DNA of 64,000 nt, from assembly GCA_002786065.1 (NCBI GenBank), contig NHNY01000015.1, positions 62,001 to 126,000 on the forward strand, read 5' to 3'. Source of the stretch: Microcyclospora pomicola. Lineage: Eukaryota > Ascomycota > Dothideomycetes > Capnodiales. The notes below the pieces were generated by a model that searched no databases, was not told where the DNA came from, and saw only the letters and a list, made by a program, of their open reading frames with translations. Position numbers and translations under genes: made by a program. Below are positions 11,924-22,640 of the stretch, in pieces. Every line of letters starts with the position of its first letter. Within the stretch, counting starts at the first letter, position 1.

Positions 11924-14900
11924 TCAAGACAAGGACCCTTGCGAGTTCAGCAACTTCTGAACACCCGGCGGCAACGCCTTCGCCTTAGCCTCGCCCTCGC
12001 GCCGCGCGTCGGCCGCCTGGTCGTGCAGGGCGCACAACTCGAGCGTCTGGCTGTACATGCCGGCGGCGGTGGCGAGCCAGAGCGGGCTGTTGGTGCGCTT
12101 GGCGAGGGTGCGGGCAGCGCGGCCGTTCTGCTCGGCCTGGTTGCCGACGATGTTGTGGAAGAAGGCCTCGCGCATCAGGTTCAGGACCATGCAGAGGATC
12201 TGATTGTTCTTCATCGATTGCGCGGTGCGCACGGCGGACTCGAGGAACTGCTTCTTCTTGAGGATGGAGGTGGTTTCGTGCAGCTGCGCGGTCGTCGATT
12301 GCAGGATGTGGTAGGCGGCTTGCATGGATTTGTTGGGGTGTGAGCGGCAGTATGGCTCAAGGTCGTTCAGCATCTGCTGCGCGCGCGATTCTTGCTGTGA
12401 GAAGCGAGAGCGTAAGATCTGCACGTGGCTGAGCGACGCCAGCGCTTGACAGTCGCGCTGGATGGTGACGTCCTTTTTGGCGGTGTCGAAGTGTAGTTCG
12501 GGGGCTTCGTAAAGTCTGCTGGCCACTTCTATATCGCCCAGGCCATGATTGATGACCGCTTCGAGGTATTTGAGGAGAAGTGGTGAGCCTTTATCGAGCT
12601 TGACACTGTCATATGTCTCCGCCATGTCATTCTTCAGTTCTTGCAAGCTCTGGGAAGCAGATTTCCAATCCGAGCGATCACACTGAGCAAACATGAGCAG
12701 CAATCGGGAGTTGATGCTCATGAATGCCTGCCACTCCAGCTCAGTATTCGCCGAAGCCAACGACTGCGGTAGAGCTTCTCGCGTCTTGTGCATCTTCATC
12801 CCCTCTTTCAGGAAAGCCTCGGATTTCTTGTCTAAGTTGTTGTTGTATAGTCGTGCCAGACCACTCAACTGATATCCCACAGCCATAACTTGTGTCCTCG
12901 ACAGCCATTGGAACTCCATCGCAGCTTGTCCGTCCCGTGACTTGATGATGCCTGCCGTGTCAAGTTCAATGTCCAGACTGCTCTGGCAGCCGAGTGGCAC
13001 CAAGAATGATCCATCCTTGGTCCAGCCACCCTCCTTTGACTTGTCCATCGAGTCCTGCATCTGTTGTAGGCTCGACTCGATTTGGGACGGATTGAAGTGT
13101 ATCAAATTGCAAGCGAGGCCGAGGCAGTCCATCAAGATGGCTAGCTGTGGAAGCTGCTTCATTTCAAACCCGAGTTGATGAGTTCGTGCGGCTGTAAGTG
13201 ACCTTTGCGCAGACTCGACAGCTTCTGTCGAGCCAGATTGCAGGTGAATCACAGTTTCGAGACACGCGGCTGTGATTTGTAGAGCGACGTGCGATTTTTC
13301 AGCCGCTAAAGTCTGGATTGCGCTTGTGTTTTCCAATTGTCTGGGCGTGTCTGGAGGCGTGGAAAGCCGCAGTCCGAGCGAAATTCGTAAGAACCGGAAT
13401 ATGTACACCCAATGCAACAGCTTGGCTTCCGCTGCCTGTCTGACCAGGTTGTCTGTCATCTTCAACGCTGCCTTTGGTTTCGTCTTGAAGAGAAGCCGAA
13501 CCTCAATGTGATGCAATGCGAATTTAGCCTCCATTAGACGACTTCTCTCGCACAATGCAACGCCTTTGCTCAGCACTTCGGCACATTCAGCATCATTCTC
13601 AGTCTCTTCAAGCATTAGACTCGCAAGTTGTAGGCGAATTCGAGCTTCCTTCCGAGCATCAGTCTGGCGGTAGTTCGTTAGTACTGCATGTAGACAGCCC
13701 ATCCCCATGGCTAATAAGGCATGGCACTCGCTCGTTTGCTCGTTTGATGCGTTCCCCGAGGCGATCACACTGCTTTTGCTTTGAGCGGCACTGATGTATT
13801 CATCTGATAATGAGAGAAGCACACTCTGTAGGTCGACAGTCGGATCAAGTGTGGGATTCGGTGGTACCAGTTGCGATGAAGCAAGCTCGGTCAACGGAGA
13901 CAAGGCCACCGGAACGTTCAAAGTGGACTCGCGTGCCCTCACTTTTTGCGGGATGGGCGCTTCACAGACAAGCCCGTCATTAGACTTCCTCCGCTTAGGT
14001 GATGGCGGTATCTCTCGTCTTTGCTGCGGAATAGCATGAGACTGCTTGGCCGCTGGGATCTGGACATGAGACACAGCACGTGGTTGGACCTTGGCAGCAT
14101 CCCTTTTGGAGGCTGGGTTGTGGTTCTGAGCTGATGGTTTTGAAGGTTGCGAGCTGGCTGAACTTTTCGAGACGGCTTGTTGTGGTAGCAGTGGCGGAGA
14201 TCGCTGCGCACCGTGGGGGCTTGAGTACGCAGATGGCGCGGACGCATTGCGCTGTTGTGAGATCCGGTAATCCGGTAGTACCTGAGCTTGATGATGAGCT
14301 TGCGACTGGGGTATGCCACTCGAGGACCCAGAAAAATGTGCCACTGGATAGCCTTGGTGTTGCAACGACGGGTGAACATCTCGTCTGACGTTGTTGGCTG
14401 GTTGGCCCCGAGGAGGTAGTGGCGACGGATACTGGTTCGGCGATCGTAGAGAGGTTCCGAACGTTGGGTTTGTATGCTGGGGATATCGAGCATTTTGGAA
14501 CTGATGACCTTGGTAGTGGCTCGGGTACTGCTGGTGTTGTGGCTGCTGGTATGGCGGACCTAGACTTGGAGATGGCTGGGAAGCATGTCTCGCCGGTGGC
14601 AGTTGATGTTGCTGGTTCGATCTCTGATATGAATCGGAAGGGGGCTGACCCGGAAAGACCTGGGTTCCGCCGTATGCTGTTCCATTCACGTTTTGGTAGG
14701 CCTGCTGGCCTTGAGCATATCCGGCAGGTCCATGTCGAGAATAGTCCTGCTGCTGGCTTACACCTGGGAATTGTCCGTGATTCTGGATCGAGTACTGCGC
14801 CGGGTTGGAGTTGATGAAAGCATTTTGATTCTCATATGGTCTCTGCTGTGGAACGCCATCATAGCCACCATCGTAGCCATAAATCTGCTGGTTCGGGTAG

Positions 14901-14929
14901 CCTGGTTGGTAGGGCATTGTAGTTGGCAC
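11924..14929 (-). CDS. Cohesin loading factor Scc4/Mau2
   Basis: This is the partner of Scc2/NIPBL that loads cohesin onto chromosomes, acting in the nucleus. A single exon encodes 1001 residues. Residues 1 to about 330 are low complexity (Gln, Pro, Ser, Tyr), presumably disordered. The rest is alpha-helical and TPR-like and matches the Scc4/Mau2 family. Typical stretches are HALLAMGMGCLHAVL near residue 405, ARIRLQLASLMLEET, and ILMDCLGLACNLIHF in the middle. The lack of introns in a 3-kb gene is unusual for this window. A 14-bp palindrome about 200 bp upstream of the start is listed separately. Family assignment rests on recognising the helical domain, not on a catalytic motif. Confidence 0.88.
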   Translation of the reverse strand: MPTTMPYQPGYPNQQIYGYDGGYDGVPQQRPYENQNAFINSNPAQYSIQNHGQFPGVSQQQDYSRHGPAGYAQGQQAYQNVNGTAYGGTQVFPGQPPSDSYQRSNQQHQLPPARHASQPSPSLGPPYQQPQHQQYPSHYQGHQFQNARYPQHTNPTFGTSLRSPNQYPSPLPPRGQPANNVRRDVHPSLQHQGYPVAHFSGSSSGIPQSQAHHQAQVLPDYRISQQRNASAPSAYSSPHGAQRSPPLLPQQAVSKSSASSQPSKPSAQNHNPASKRDAAKVQPRAVSHVQIPAAKQSHAIPQQRREIPPSPKRRKSNDGLVCEAPIPQKVRARESTLNVPVALSPLTELASSQLVPPNPTLDPTVDLQSVLLSLSDEYISAAQSKSSVIASGNASNEQTSECHALLAMGMGCLHAVLTNYRQTDARKEARIRLQLASLMLEETENDAECAEVLSKGVALCERSRLMEAKFALHHIEVRLLFKTKPKAALKMTDNLVRQAAEAKLLHWVYIFRFLRISLGLRLSTPPDTPRQLENTSAIQTLAAEKSHVALQITAACLETVIHLQSGSTEAVESAQRSLTAARTHQLGFEMKQLPQLAILMDCLGLACNLIHFNPSQIESSLQQMQDSMDKSKEGGWTKDGSFLVPLGCQSSLDIELDTAGIIKSRDGQAAMEFQWLSRTQVMAVGYQLSGLARLYNNNLDKKSEAFLKEGMKMHKTREALPQSLASANTELEWQAFMSINSRLLLMFAQCDRSDWKSASQSLQELKNDMAETYDSVKLDKGSPLLLKYLEAVINHGLGDIEVASRLYEAPELHFDTAKKDVTIQRDCQALASLSHVQILRSRFSQQESRAQQMLNDLEPYCRSHPNKSMQAAYHILQSTTAQLHETTSILKKKQFLESAVRTAQSMKNNQILCMVLNLMREAFFHNIVGNQAEQNGRAARTLAKRTNSPLWLATAAGMYSQTLELCALHDQAADARREGEAKAKALPPGVQKLLNSQGSLS

Positions 14930-15984
14930 ATCTACCTCATCCCCGTATTAGCCTGCCCCTTCCTCATGACACGCGAGGATTCAGTTATTCGTACGCCGGC
15001 AACCAGAGAAGACACTCCATGTACAAGTATGTACGGCATCCCATCGATGCCTCTTCCTTGTTGAGTTGGTCGAATCATGCTTAAATGTACCCGTGTCGCG
15101 AACGTGACACGCGTAAGCCCAGTCACGTACGTGACAAGGGACATCCCGAGCTCGGCTTTTGCATACTTCACTTCCTGAACTCCTTCCCACCACCTCGTTT
15201 CTACCGCCACAAACAGCACAATTGCATAGCGTTGTACATCACACCTAGTCTGTCATCGCCAGCAGGAATGAGGAGAGCAAGTAGAGTTCCGTCTGGGACT
15301 TCAAGACGTCAAATGGATCCGCATTCTCGATCATGTTACGAGAGACCGATAGTGCGCAAGTCGACCACTGCCATCGACCAGAACAACATGGCACCGGACT
15401 TCTGACATGTAGATTGTCGTTTGGAAGGATTCTTTCGAGACCAGCTTATACTGAAGTCGGTTGATGGGTGAAGTGCGAGGAGCCGAGCATAGACGTGACT
15501 TGAAGCCTTTCGAGCTGTAGAAGAGTCGCGAACCTACAGACCTTGTAGGGAAGTTTTCAATATGTCTCATGCAGATGGCTTTTGGCCGCAACATCAGTGG
15601 TGACTGTACGCTGCCACTTTCAATCCCATGCGAAGTGCAATGTAGTTGATGCATTGGAGACTGCCGAGCCTACAGAAGAGCTCGTGAGGTAAGATGTTTC
15701 ACATAGTGATGAGATAACGTCGAGCAGTTCATTGTAAGGCATCCTTCGGATGTTGAATAAACACTTACAATACCCACAGCATCGGGACAAGATATACTGT
15801 ACAGATGTGCTCCATAGTCTGAAATCTAGACAAATCCAATACATGTAGTCCGTTCATCATGCGGAGCTAAGATTCCAGGAATCCCGACCTCGTTTCCCCC
15901 ACACTCGTCCAAGACATCATGATGTAAACCACTCCTCCCCACCGAACCTCCAAACCCCAAGCCATTGACACCTCTCGGCCGACC
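14930..15984. other. Divergent intergenic region (Scc4 / hydrolase)
   Basis: No protein gene was recognised in these 1055 bp. It holds the two promoters and the palindromic sites at 15093-15135. Confidence 0.55.
15093..15135. promoter_or_regulatory. Two palindromic GTGAC-containing sites upstream of Scc4
   Basis: GTCACGTACGTGAC at 15122-15135 is a perfect 14-bp palindrome. A second imperfect inverted repeat (GTGTC at 15093-15097, GACAC at 15106-15110) lies just before it, and both contain CGTGAC. They sit 160-210 bp upstream of the Scc4 ATG. They look like binding sites for a dimeric bZIP or bHLH factor; this is inference. Confidence 0.4.
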
Positions 15985-17525
15985 ATGGCCTTCCTCACCG
16001 GCGCCCAGAGCGTCAAACTCACCCACTCACCCACGCCGCTCATCCTGCCCTCGAAGAACAATGGCCCCACGCGCGCCCTCTCGGAACTCGTCCACGACAT
16101 CACGCCGCCGTGCAATCTGAACCCGTTCCTCTTCAACGGCCACCTGCAGACCGCGTGGACGGCAATGAAGTACGACGGTCCGCACATCCACTACAAGCGC
16201 CGCGTCTTCGCCTCGGACGACGCGCGCTTCGCCGGCCACTTCGCGGTCGATTTCGTCGTCGCGGATGCCAGCGTCGCGGCCAGTGGGGACAAGACGGCGG
16301 AAGACGGTGGAAAGGATGATGCGGGACTGCGCGAGGACCCGACCGGGATTGGGCACCATCGTCTCCCGCCGCGGACGACGTACTTCACCGAAAAGGAGTT
16401 CGAGGCGCTGGGGTCGCAGGATACGAAGCCGCTGCTGATCACGTTGCACGGTCTGAGTGGAGGCAGCTACGAAGTCTATCTGCGCCATGTGCTGTACCCG
16501 TTGGTCGCTGCGAAGGCCGAGGGGGCGGAGGCCGGGGGGCTCTCGGGGGGAGAGTGGGACGCGCTCGTGGTCAACAGTCGCGGCTGTGCCGGCAGCAAGA
16601 TCACGAGCAACATTCTTTACAATGCCCGCGCGACCTGGGACATCAGGCAGGTGGTCAAGTGGGCGAGGCAGCGGTGGCCCAACCGGCCGCTGTATGGTAT
16701 CGGATTCTCGTTGGGCGCGAACATCATCACCAATGTACGTAGCACACGTTGCGAGAGCACAAACAATGCAATACCTGAAACACAATCTCATGAATTTCCT
16801 TTTTCTTTCATCTAGTATATCGGCGAGGAAGGCTCATCCTGCATGCTCTCTGCTGCCGTCTCGCTTTGCAACCCGTTCGCACTCGAGGTATCGAACCGCA
16901 TGCTGCAACGAACGTACATCGGCCGTGAAGTCTACAGCAAGACGATGGGCAGTTCCATGCGAGCGCTGTTCGAAACCCATGCCGAACAGATCCTCACCAA
17001 CTCTTCCCTCGACGCTGAGCGCATTCGTAGCGTCAAACATTTGTTCGAGTTCGATCGCGAGGTTCAATGCGGGACTTGGGGTTATCCGACCGAGGGCGCA
17101 TACTATCGAGACGCGAGCTCAAGCGATAGCATTCTAGCGGTAAGGATCCCATACTTGGCGATCCACGCGGAAGATGATCCCATCGCGTGTGATGAAGCCG
17201 TGCCATACGAAGAATTCCGGGTGAATCCCTACACGGTCCTGCTTGGGACTAGCGGCGGTGGACATCTCGGAGGCTATGAGTTTGGTGGTGCGCGGTGGTT
17301 TGTGAAGCCGGTGAGTGCTTCCAAAGTAGATTTGCCCTGATGTGAGATGAGCTGACGATGTGATAATGCCAGGCGGTTGCGTTCCTGAATGCGATTGCAC
17401 GAGAGGTGGATTCGAAGAAGATCGAGGACCCCGCAGGAAGTAAGAAACAGGCCCCGAACCATTATGAACCGCCGTTCACGTACGAGCCCATGAAGCGTAA
17501 GGCATACTACGCCCAGGACGCATAA
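15985..17525 (+). CDS. Alpha/beta hydrolase of the Eht1/Eeb1/YMR210W type
   Basis: This is a serine hydrolase, probably an ester- or acyl-transferring enzyme acting on medium-chain acyl groups or monoglycerides, as in the yeast relatives. Exons are 15985-16734, 16816-17310 and 17373-17525, giving 465 residues. NPFLFNGHLQTAWTA near residue 46 is typical of this subfamily. The oxyanion HGLSGGSYEVYLR and NSRGCAGSKIT follow. The nucleophile elbow GFSLGAN places Ser at about residue 242. Asp 370 or 371 (HAEDDPI) and His 400 (GGGHLGG) complete the triad. Residues 95-125 form a variable acidic loop. Its stop lies 66 bp from that of the convergent Loc1 gene. Confidence 0.92.
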
Positions 17526-17591
17526 GCACCATGTTGGATGATATAGACCGTAGAGGTAGACTTGGGCGGGAATTCTCATGAAGCAGCGACT

Positions 17592-18191
17592 TCATCCGAA
17601 ACTGACGCGCTTCCTTGGCTTGAACTTCCCACCGTCCTTCTTTCGTTTCGCATCCTGCTGGGCGGCCGCATCTGCCGAATTCTCGTCGCTGCTTGGGCGC
17701 TTCTTCTTGGAGTCCTTGATATCCCGCTTCCGATCCTCCAGCCCAGCTTTCTTGCTCTCCGCCCTTTTTTCCATCTCCGCTTTCCGTGCTTCTCGCACCT
17801 CCTCAAGTTGCCGTGCACGCATCATCTTGCTCTCAATATTCCCCTCCTTGTCTGCCATGACCATGGCCAAGATCGCGTTCATGCTCTCCTTGTCATCGAC
17901 AAAGTTCTTGCCTTTCTTCACATTGGGCGCTTTCTGGATGCCCGTCGGACGGATCCCATTCAGCTGCGGCACATTCAGCTCCTTCTCGGTGTATCGCATG
18001 TGAGGAGGCTTTCTTTTCGTGGTGGTAAGTGACTTGGCGGATTTGGTCTTCTGCTGTGTCGGCTTCGCTTTGACGCCTGGCTTCGAGCTGGGCTTTTTGC
18101 TCCGTGAGCTGCTGCTGGACGATGTAGAAGGCTTCCCTGAGCGCTTCGGCGCACCTTTGCTCGAAGGCGCTTTTCCTCTCGGCGGTGCCAT
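17592..18191 (-). CDS. Loc1-like 60S ribosome assembly protein
   Basis: The yeast counterpart is a nucleolar RNA-binding protein required for 60S subunit biogenesis and for ASH1 mRNA localisation. A single exon encodes 199 residues, near the family length. The first 65 residues are basic and Ser/Lys-rich. The conserved core is [20 protein letters not shown], then [12 protein letters not shown] and [18 protein letters not shown], a helical basic segment. A lysine-rich tail ends in [11 protein letters not shown]. It is divergent from the Vps68-like gene, with 232 bp between the start codons, so they may share a promoter. Confidence 0.9.
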   Translation of the reverse strand: MAPPRGKAPSSKGAPKRSGKPSTSSSSSSRSKKPSSKPGVKAKPTQQKTKSAKSLTTTKRKPPHMRYTEKELNVPQLNGIRPTGIQKAPNVKKGKNFVDDKESMNAILAMVMADKEGNIESKMMRARQLEEVREARKAEMEKRAESKKAGLEDRKRDIKDSKKKRPSSDENSADAAAQQDAKRKKDGGKFKPRKRVSFG

Positions 18192-18423
18192 GTCGACTCA
18201 AGGTGGGTGCTGTTTGAAGACGGTATCGCTGTCTTCAACTTTTTTCTGAAGTGCTACAACTATAGCAGAAAAGTTCCCTCAGCCCTACGGTTTGTATGCG
18301 CCCGCCCGCGTCATCCCGGCGCGAACCTCCGGCTTCAGCTTCCAGGTCGTAGGCGATCTTCATCTGTACCTCACGCGACCAGCAAGGAAACAATTGCTTT
18401 TGAAGCAAGCAACGCAAGTCGAC

Positions 18424-19059
18424 ATGTCGAGCAACCGACTCTTTCGCTTCCCCAAGCCGGAATGGCTGAACAGCGCCAACTCGCGCACGGCTGGCATTTA
18501 CCTAGCCGGCGCTCTGGTAAGACTTTCAAGCTCAATGCGCATGTTATGAGCACATAGCTGATCATATATCTATGTCTAGTTCTCCGTCTCGCTCTTCGTC
18601 CTCATCGATGCCGCCACGTTCTCCGGCTCGCATAAGAACGGCAGCGACTTCCACATGAACTTTGTCGACTGGATTCCCGGCATCTTCTCGGCGGTCGGCA
18701 TGCTCATCATCAACAGCATCGACAAGACTCGCCTGTCCGGCGACAACTTTGCATACAGCGGAGACGGCGTGCAATGGACGGCAAGAGTCGTGTTGTTCAT
18801 GGGCTTCGCAGCCATGGCAGGTGGTCTTGCGGGAGGTGTGACGATCATGGTGCTGAAGTATGTGGTGGCTGGTGCGGCGTGGCCAGCTTTATGGTTTGGA
18901 GTTGCGAACCTGGTTGCGAACGCGCTGGTGATGTTAAGGTATGGCTCTTGCTGTGTCCTAGCAACGAGGGGAAGAATGCTAACAGTCTCCTCCAGCTCGA
19001 TTGTGCTTTGGGTCAGCCAGAACATGGAGGACGATTACACGTACAACCTGGCGTTGTAG
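18424..19059 (+). CDS. Vps68/TMEM50 (UPF0220) membrane protein
   Basis: This is a small four-helix membrane protein; yeast Vps68 acts in endosome-to-vacuole sorting. Exons are 18424-18516, 18580-18938 and 18996-19059, giving 171 residues. It begins with MSSNRLFRFPKPEW. Four hydrophobic segments follow, with the conserved FVDWIPGIFSAVGMLIINSI block and DGVQWTARVVLFMGFA. Length and helix layout match UPF0220. Introns are 63 and 57 nt. The ATG at 18424 is the first one compatible with the conserved N-terminus. Confidence 0.92.
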
Positions 19060-19468
19060 TAACATTTGCGATGCGGACACTTAGCGTTCATCTTTTCTCA
19101 GGTGTAGTCCTACTTCTGCGTGTATCAACGACGATGAAAAGGTTCGATTTTCTTCAATGGCGCCTGTGCTTTCTCCACGAGGCGACGGCATTGCTTTTAC
19201 GCCATTACAGAGCACCATGGATACTCATTGCACACCCAGTGCTCCCTCTGCTTCCCCTGACAGCAAAGCGATATCGCCAAATGTCCCCGAAATCGTAATG
19301 AAGTGATCATGGATCCTCACGATCAGAAGGTTCCGACGCTCGCGAATAGACTCTCCATCGCCCAGACTACCACACCACCTTTTCGTCAATGAAACCAGAC
19401 CTCAGCACATTCTCCAGCACATCCCCCTCCCAATCCTCCATCCCAAATCCCTCTCCCACAGTCATCGA
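19060..19468. other. Convergent 3' flanks
   Basis: This lies between the Vps68-like stop and the stop of the small membrane protein. No gene was seen; about 19380-19470 is C/T-rich. Confidence 0.6.
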
Positions 19469-19756
19469 TCAACACTTGACATACCTCGCCCCCACCTCCC
19501 CAGCCACCCACTGCGTGCCCCACGTGAGTCCCATAACCAAGAGAGGATTAATCTTCTTCTCGCCCGAAATGTAGCAGTAGCAGCCCGTCCACGCCACGCA
19601 GGGCACAATGCTGGCGAGGATGCTGTAGAGCAGAAAGTACGGCGAGTCGGCGACCTGGAGGTGGCAGAAGATGATGTCGCGGGTCAGGTGCAGTGTGGCG
19701 CAGAGCCAGGCGCACATGGCAAGGAGGACGGCTTTTTGGGCCGCGGAGAGAGCCAT
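19469..19756 (-). CDS. Small membrane protein, unknown function
   Basis: An ATG-started single exon encodes 95 residues. Three hydrophobic segments are visible: roughly residues 8-24 (AVLLAMCAWLCATLHL), 38-61 (YFLLYSILASIVPCVAW) and 71-88 (PLLVMGLTWGTQWVAG). There are six cysteines and a charged loop (GEKKIN) between the last two segments. It does not match a family I can name. The hydrophobic pattern and length make a real gene plausible, but there is no second line of evidence, so a chance frame cannot be excluded. Confidence 0.5.
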   Translation of the reverse strand: MALSAAQKAVLLAMCAWLCATLHLTRDIIFCHLQVADSPYFLLYSILASIVPCVAWTGCYCYISGEKKINPLLVMGLTWGTQWVAGEVGARYVKC

Positions 19757-20116
19757 CGCGGACGCGTTGATGGGTTGATCAGAGGGTTTGGGCAGACTTT
19801 GTACAGAGGACTCTCATTGTGCGTATGCGTTCTTGGAAGTAGAGCTCGAGATGATATCTAGGTATGTTTGTGAAGTGACCGTTACATAAGGTACGGTACC
19901 TTATGGTCTTGGAAGTGAGGCGGTGAAACACGGTTTAAAGTCGTAAAGCTGCCGTCTCTGGCAACCTCTGGCTTGGCAATCTCCCAATGTATAGGTATTG
20001 CGGCATTGTGGTATTGTCGAGTGGAACGGGATCAGTATCCATCTCAATTTTATTGTGCTTCGTTGGTCTAAGCTAAGTTTTGCCTCCAGTCCTGTCGAAA
20101 ATCTGTGAACAACCGC
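19757..20116. other. Intergenic, nothing recognised
   Basis: This lies between the start of the small membrane protein and the stop of the alkaline phosphatase. It includes the short repeat TAAGGTACGGTACCTTA near 19886-19902, an inverted repeat of unknown meaning. Confidence 0.5.
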
Positions 20117-22574
20117 TCATGGCTTGTGCCACCCATCGCGGCCACCATATCTTGGCCGATCACCCTGATAATGATGGTAGCCTGACCCACCGCCATATTT
20201 ACCCCAATTACCGCCTTTGCCATCGTGATTGTTCTCGGCACCTGGCTTCGTCGTCTGGCCTAGACCCAAGCATTCTGCCAGCTTGAAGAACACATCGATG
20301 TTGCCATAGACTCCACCGAAGATTTCATGGCATGGACCCATGGCGAAGACCTGATTGAGCAATGTGAGTAAGTGTTGTTCTGTGCGGCGCGTAGCATGGC
20401 AGAGGGATCATGAAGTGACATACCGGAACATCAGTGAGACTGTGCACGCCTTGTGCTGCGCTCGTGGGGAGCGTGCCATTAACAATGAAGCCGTTGACAT
20501 TATCCTCGGGATTGACGAAGTTGTCGTCTTCTGGGAATCCAGAGATGTTCGTAGCGGGTAGTCGTGGGCCATCCTTGTGCACTATAGGCTATGGTCAATG
20601 CTCATCTCTACATCAGAGGCAAGTCACTCTCATCAACATTCCCTGATAGTTCTCCCGATGATCCGGGAAGGCGCCCACACCTTGCGCAAGCGTATATCGC
20701 GGATCCCAGTTGCTGGGGAAGTTCGAGTCGGCATATCTTAGATTGCCAGTGTTGACGTATTGTGACTCGCCGCTGTTCTGGTAAGTTCCAATCGCGTTTC
20801 GTTTCGCTCGATCTGTCTCCTGCGCATTTAGGTATTTGGTATCTACATTGCCAAAAACGTCGAAGCCGTGTCCATGATCGGCGGTGATGACGATCAAAGT
20901 CTCGTTAAGGATGCCCAGCTCCTCGAGGTGTGCGATGGAGTGCTTGATGGTGTCGTCCAGCTCGAGAAGTTCACCCAACGCGCGATCATAGTCCAAGACA
21001 TGCATCTGCTTATCGATCGAAGCTGCCTCACTCATGATGAACCAGCCGTTGTCGCCAGACGACACAGCTTTATTGTTGAGGATATCGATAGCTTTGAGAG
21101 TCATTTCTTTGAGCCCTGGCTGGTCGATAGCATCAGCACCGAGACAGTCGGGGCTGTTTTCTTGCCCGACAAGGTTGTCGGTATAAACATTTCGATCAAG
21201 CCTATGCGACTTCAGTTCGGATACAAAAAAAGAACGCAGAAATGACACCTACCATTTCTCCATGTTGGACGTGGAGAATATACCAAGCGTACGTTCGTCG
21301 TCGTTCGCAGCTTGAAGTGCGGTGTTGTTGGACACGAGCTTGTAGCCGGCCTCTGCGAAGACCTTGTAGTAATTAAGGTCCATGTATGTCTCACCACCCA
21401 CTTCGGGACTGCAAAAGTTCTCCGCACCACCGCCTGTCGAGCTGTCAGTACAGATCCATCCATTCGACTTCCGAGACGCTGACATACCAAACAGGACATC
21501 TGGCCCGCTCCAGTCCGTCGAAGTGTAGTTGACGATTCCGTGGATGAACGAGTCGATTACTGCACCGTACAGATCGCGATCCCTCGTATGCGCCGTCAAA
21601 GCGCCAGGGGTGGCATCGGCGATGAAGGCTGTGCTCACGATACCGACATGTCCTTTCCAAACTCGATGGAAGATCTCTGCGATGGTTTCAACTTTTGGGT
21701 CGTCAAATGGGTCTTCAGAAGAATCTGCATAAACGCCAAGGGCGTTGACAGACGACTTGTGACCAGTGTACAACGCAGTCGCACTATTGGCAGAGTCCGT
21801 GATGAACGAGTCCAGAGAGTGCGTCATCTGGTGTCCTGCTCTGCTGTTAGGTCGCAAAGTAAGAGGGATACGGTGTTGATAAGTAACTCACCAATAACCG
21901 GGAACTTGTCCATGGCCATCGTGGTTTGATATCTATGAGCAGGAACATACATCAATAACCTCGTCCAAACAAGATCATATCTCACGGGACTCACCTTCCG
22001 TTGATCTGCTTGTGTCCGATCAACCTCGCGGCCGTAATCATGTTCGCGGTCATGCCGTCTCCGATGAACAAAAGCACATTCTTAGTCTTCCGCACGTCTG
22101 CAATGTCTCTGACCAGCCAGTAGGCGGTCGTGCTGGTCCCATTGTAATGGAGTGTAGCCTCATACTCGCCAGGCTCGTACAGCGCGACTCGTCTGTAGGC
22201 TTTACTGGCGACATTGACCACGCTCGGGGTGTCGGCGTCTCGAGCAAACAAATCCTCGTACCATTCGAAGCTCCAGGACTCCAGCTCCGACTCGTCAACG
22301 GAGAAGAACTCGGTCACTGGTACAGCAGTCTCTCCGACCTTGCCGACAGTAAAAGTGAAGTCCTCATCAGGTACACCATCGGTAGCTTCTGATCCGTTCA
22401 CTGGCGCATGGACTTCGAGACGAATGTCGAAGTATTGCCCCGCGAGGAAATCTTGGGCGTCAGGCGGGAGGATACATCCAAGAGTTGGGCAGGCTCCGAG
22501 ACGCTGGAAAGTCTGCGCAGACACGGTATGGAGGCACGCAGCAGCGACCAGACTCAGGATACGGAAACTCATGG
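20117..22574 (-). CDS. Secreted or vacuolar alkaline phosphatase
   Basis: This is a metal-dependent phosphomonoesterase of the alkaline phosphatase superfamily. Exons (minus strand) are 21994-22574, 21892-21932, 21488-21835, 21253-21433, 20628-21201, 20424-20588 and 20117-20350, giving about 707 residues. A signal peptide (MSFRILSLVAAACLHTVSA) is followed by an extra N-terminal beta-rich domain to about residue 160. The catalytic core then shows NVLLFIGDGM (metal Asp), ITDSANSATALYTGHKS (nucleophile Ser) and ITADHGHGFDVFG (metal ligands). The tail is rich in Gly, His and Tyr. The junction between the fifth and sixth exons is odd: a canonical reading needs a 39-nt intron, while a GA-AG intron would better restore the conserved sequence. 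The ATG at 22574 is chosen because the signal peptide starts there. Confidence 0.9.
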
Positions 22575-22632
22575 CGAAAGAAGACAGCAAGTATGATGAG
22601 ATGAGGATTGCCCGGGCGAGCAGCAACACCTA

Positions 22633-22640
22633 CTATATAT
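22633..22640 (-). promoter_or_regulatory. TATA box of the alkaline phosphatase gene
   Basis: The minus strand reads GATATATAG about 60 bp upstream of the predicted ATG, at a normal distance for a fungal TATA element. Confidence 0.45.

Noticed and set aside
16027-16791. Minus-strand open frame of 254 codons
   Set aside because: It is antisense to the alpha/beta hydrolase exon 1, whose high GC keeps all frames open. It is Arg/Gly-rich with no motif.
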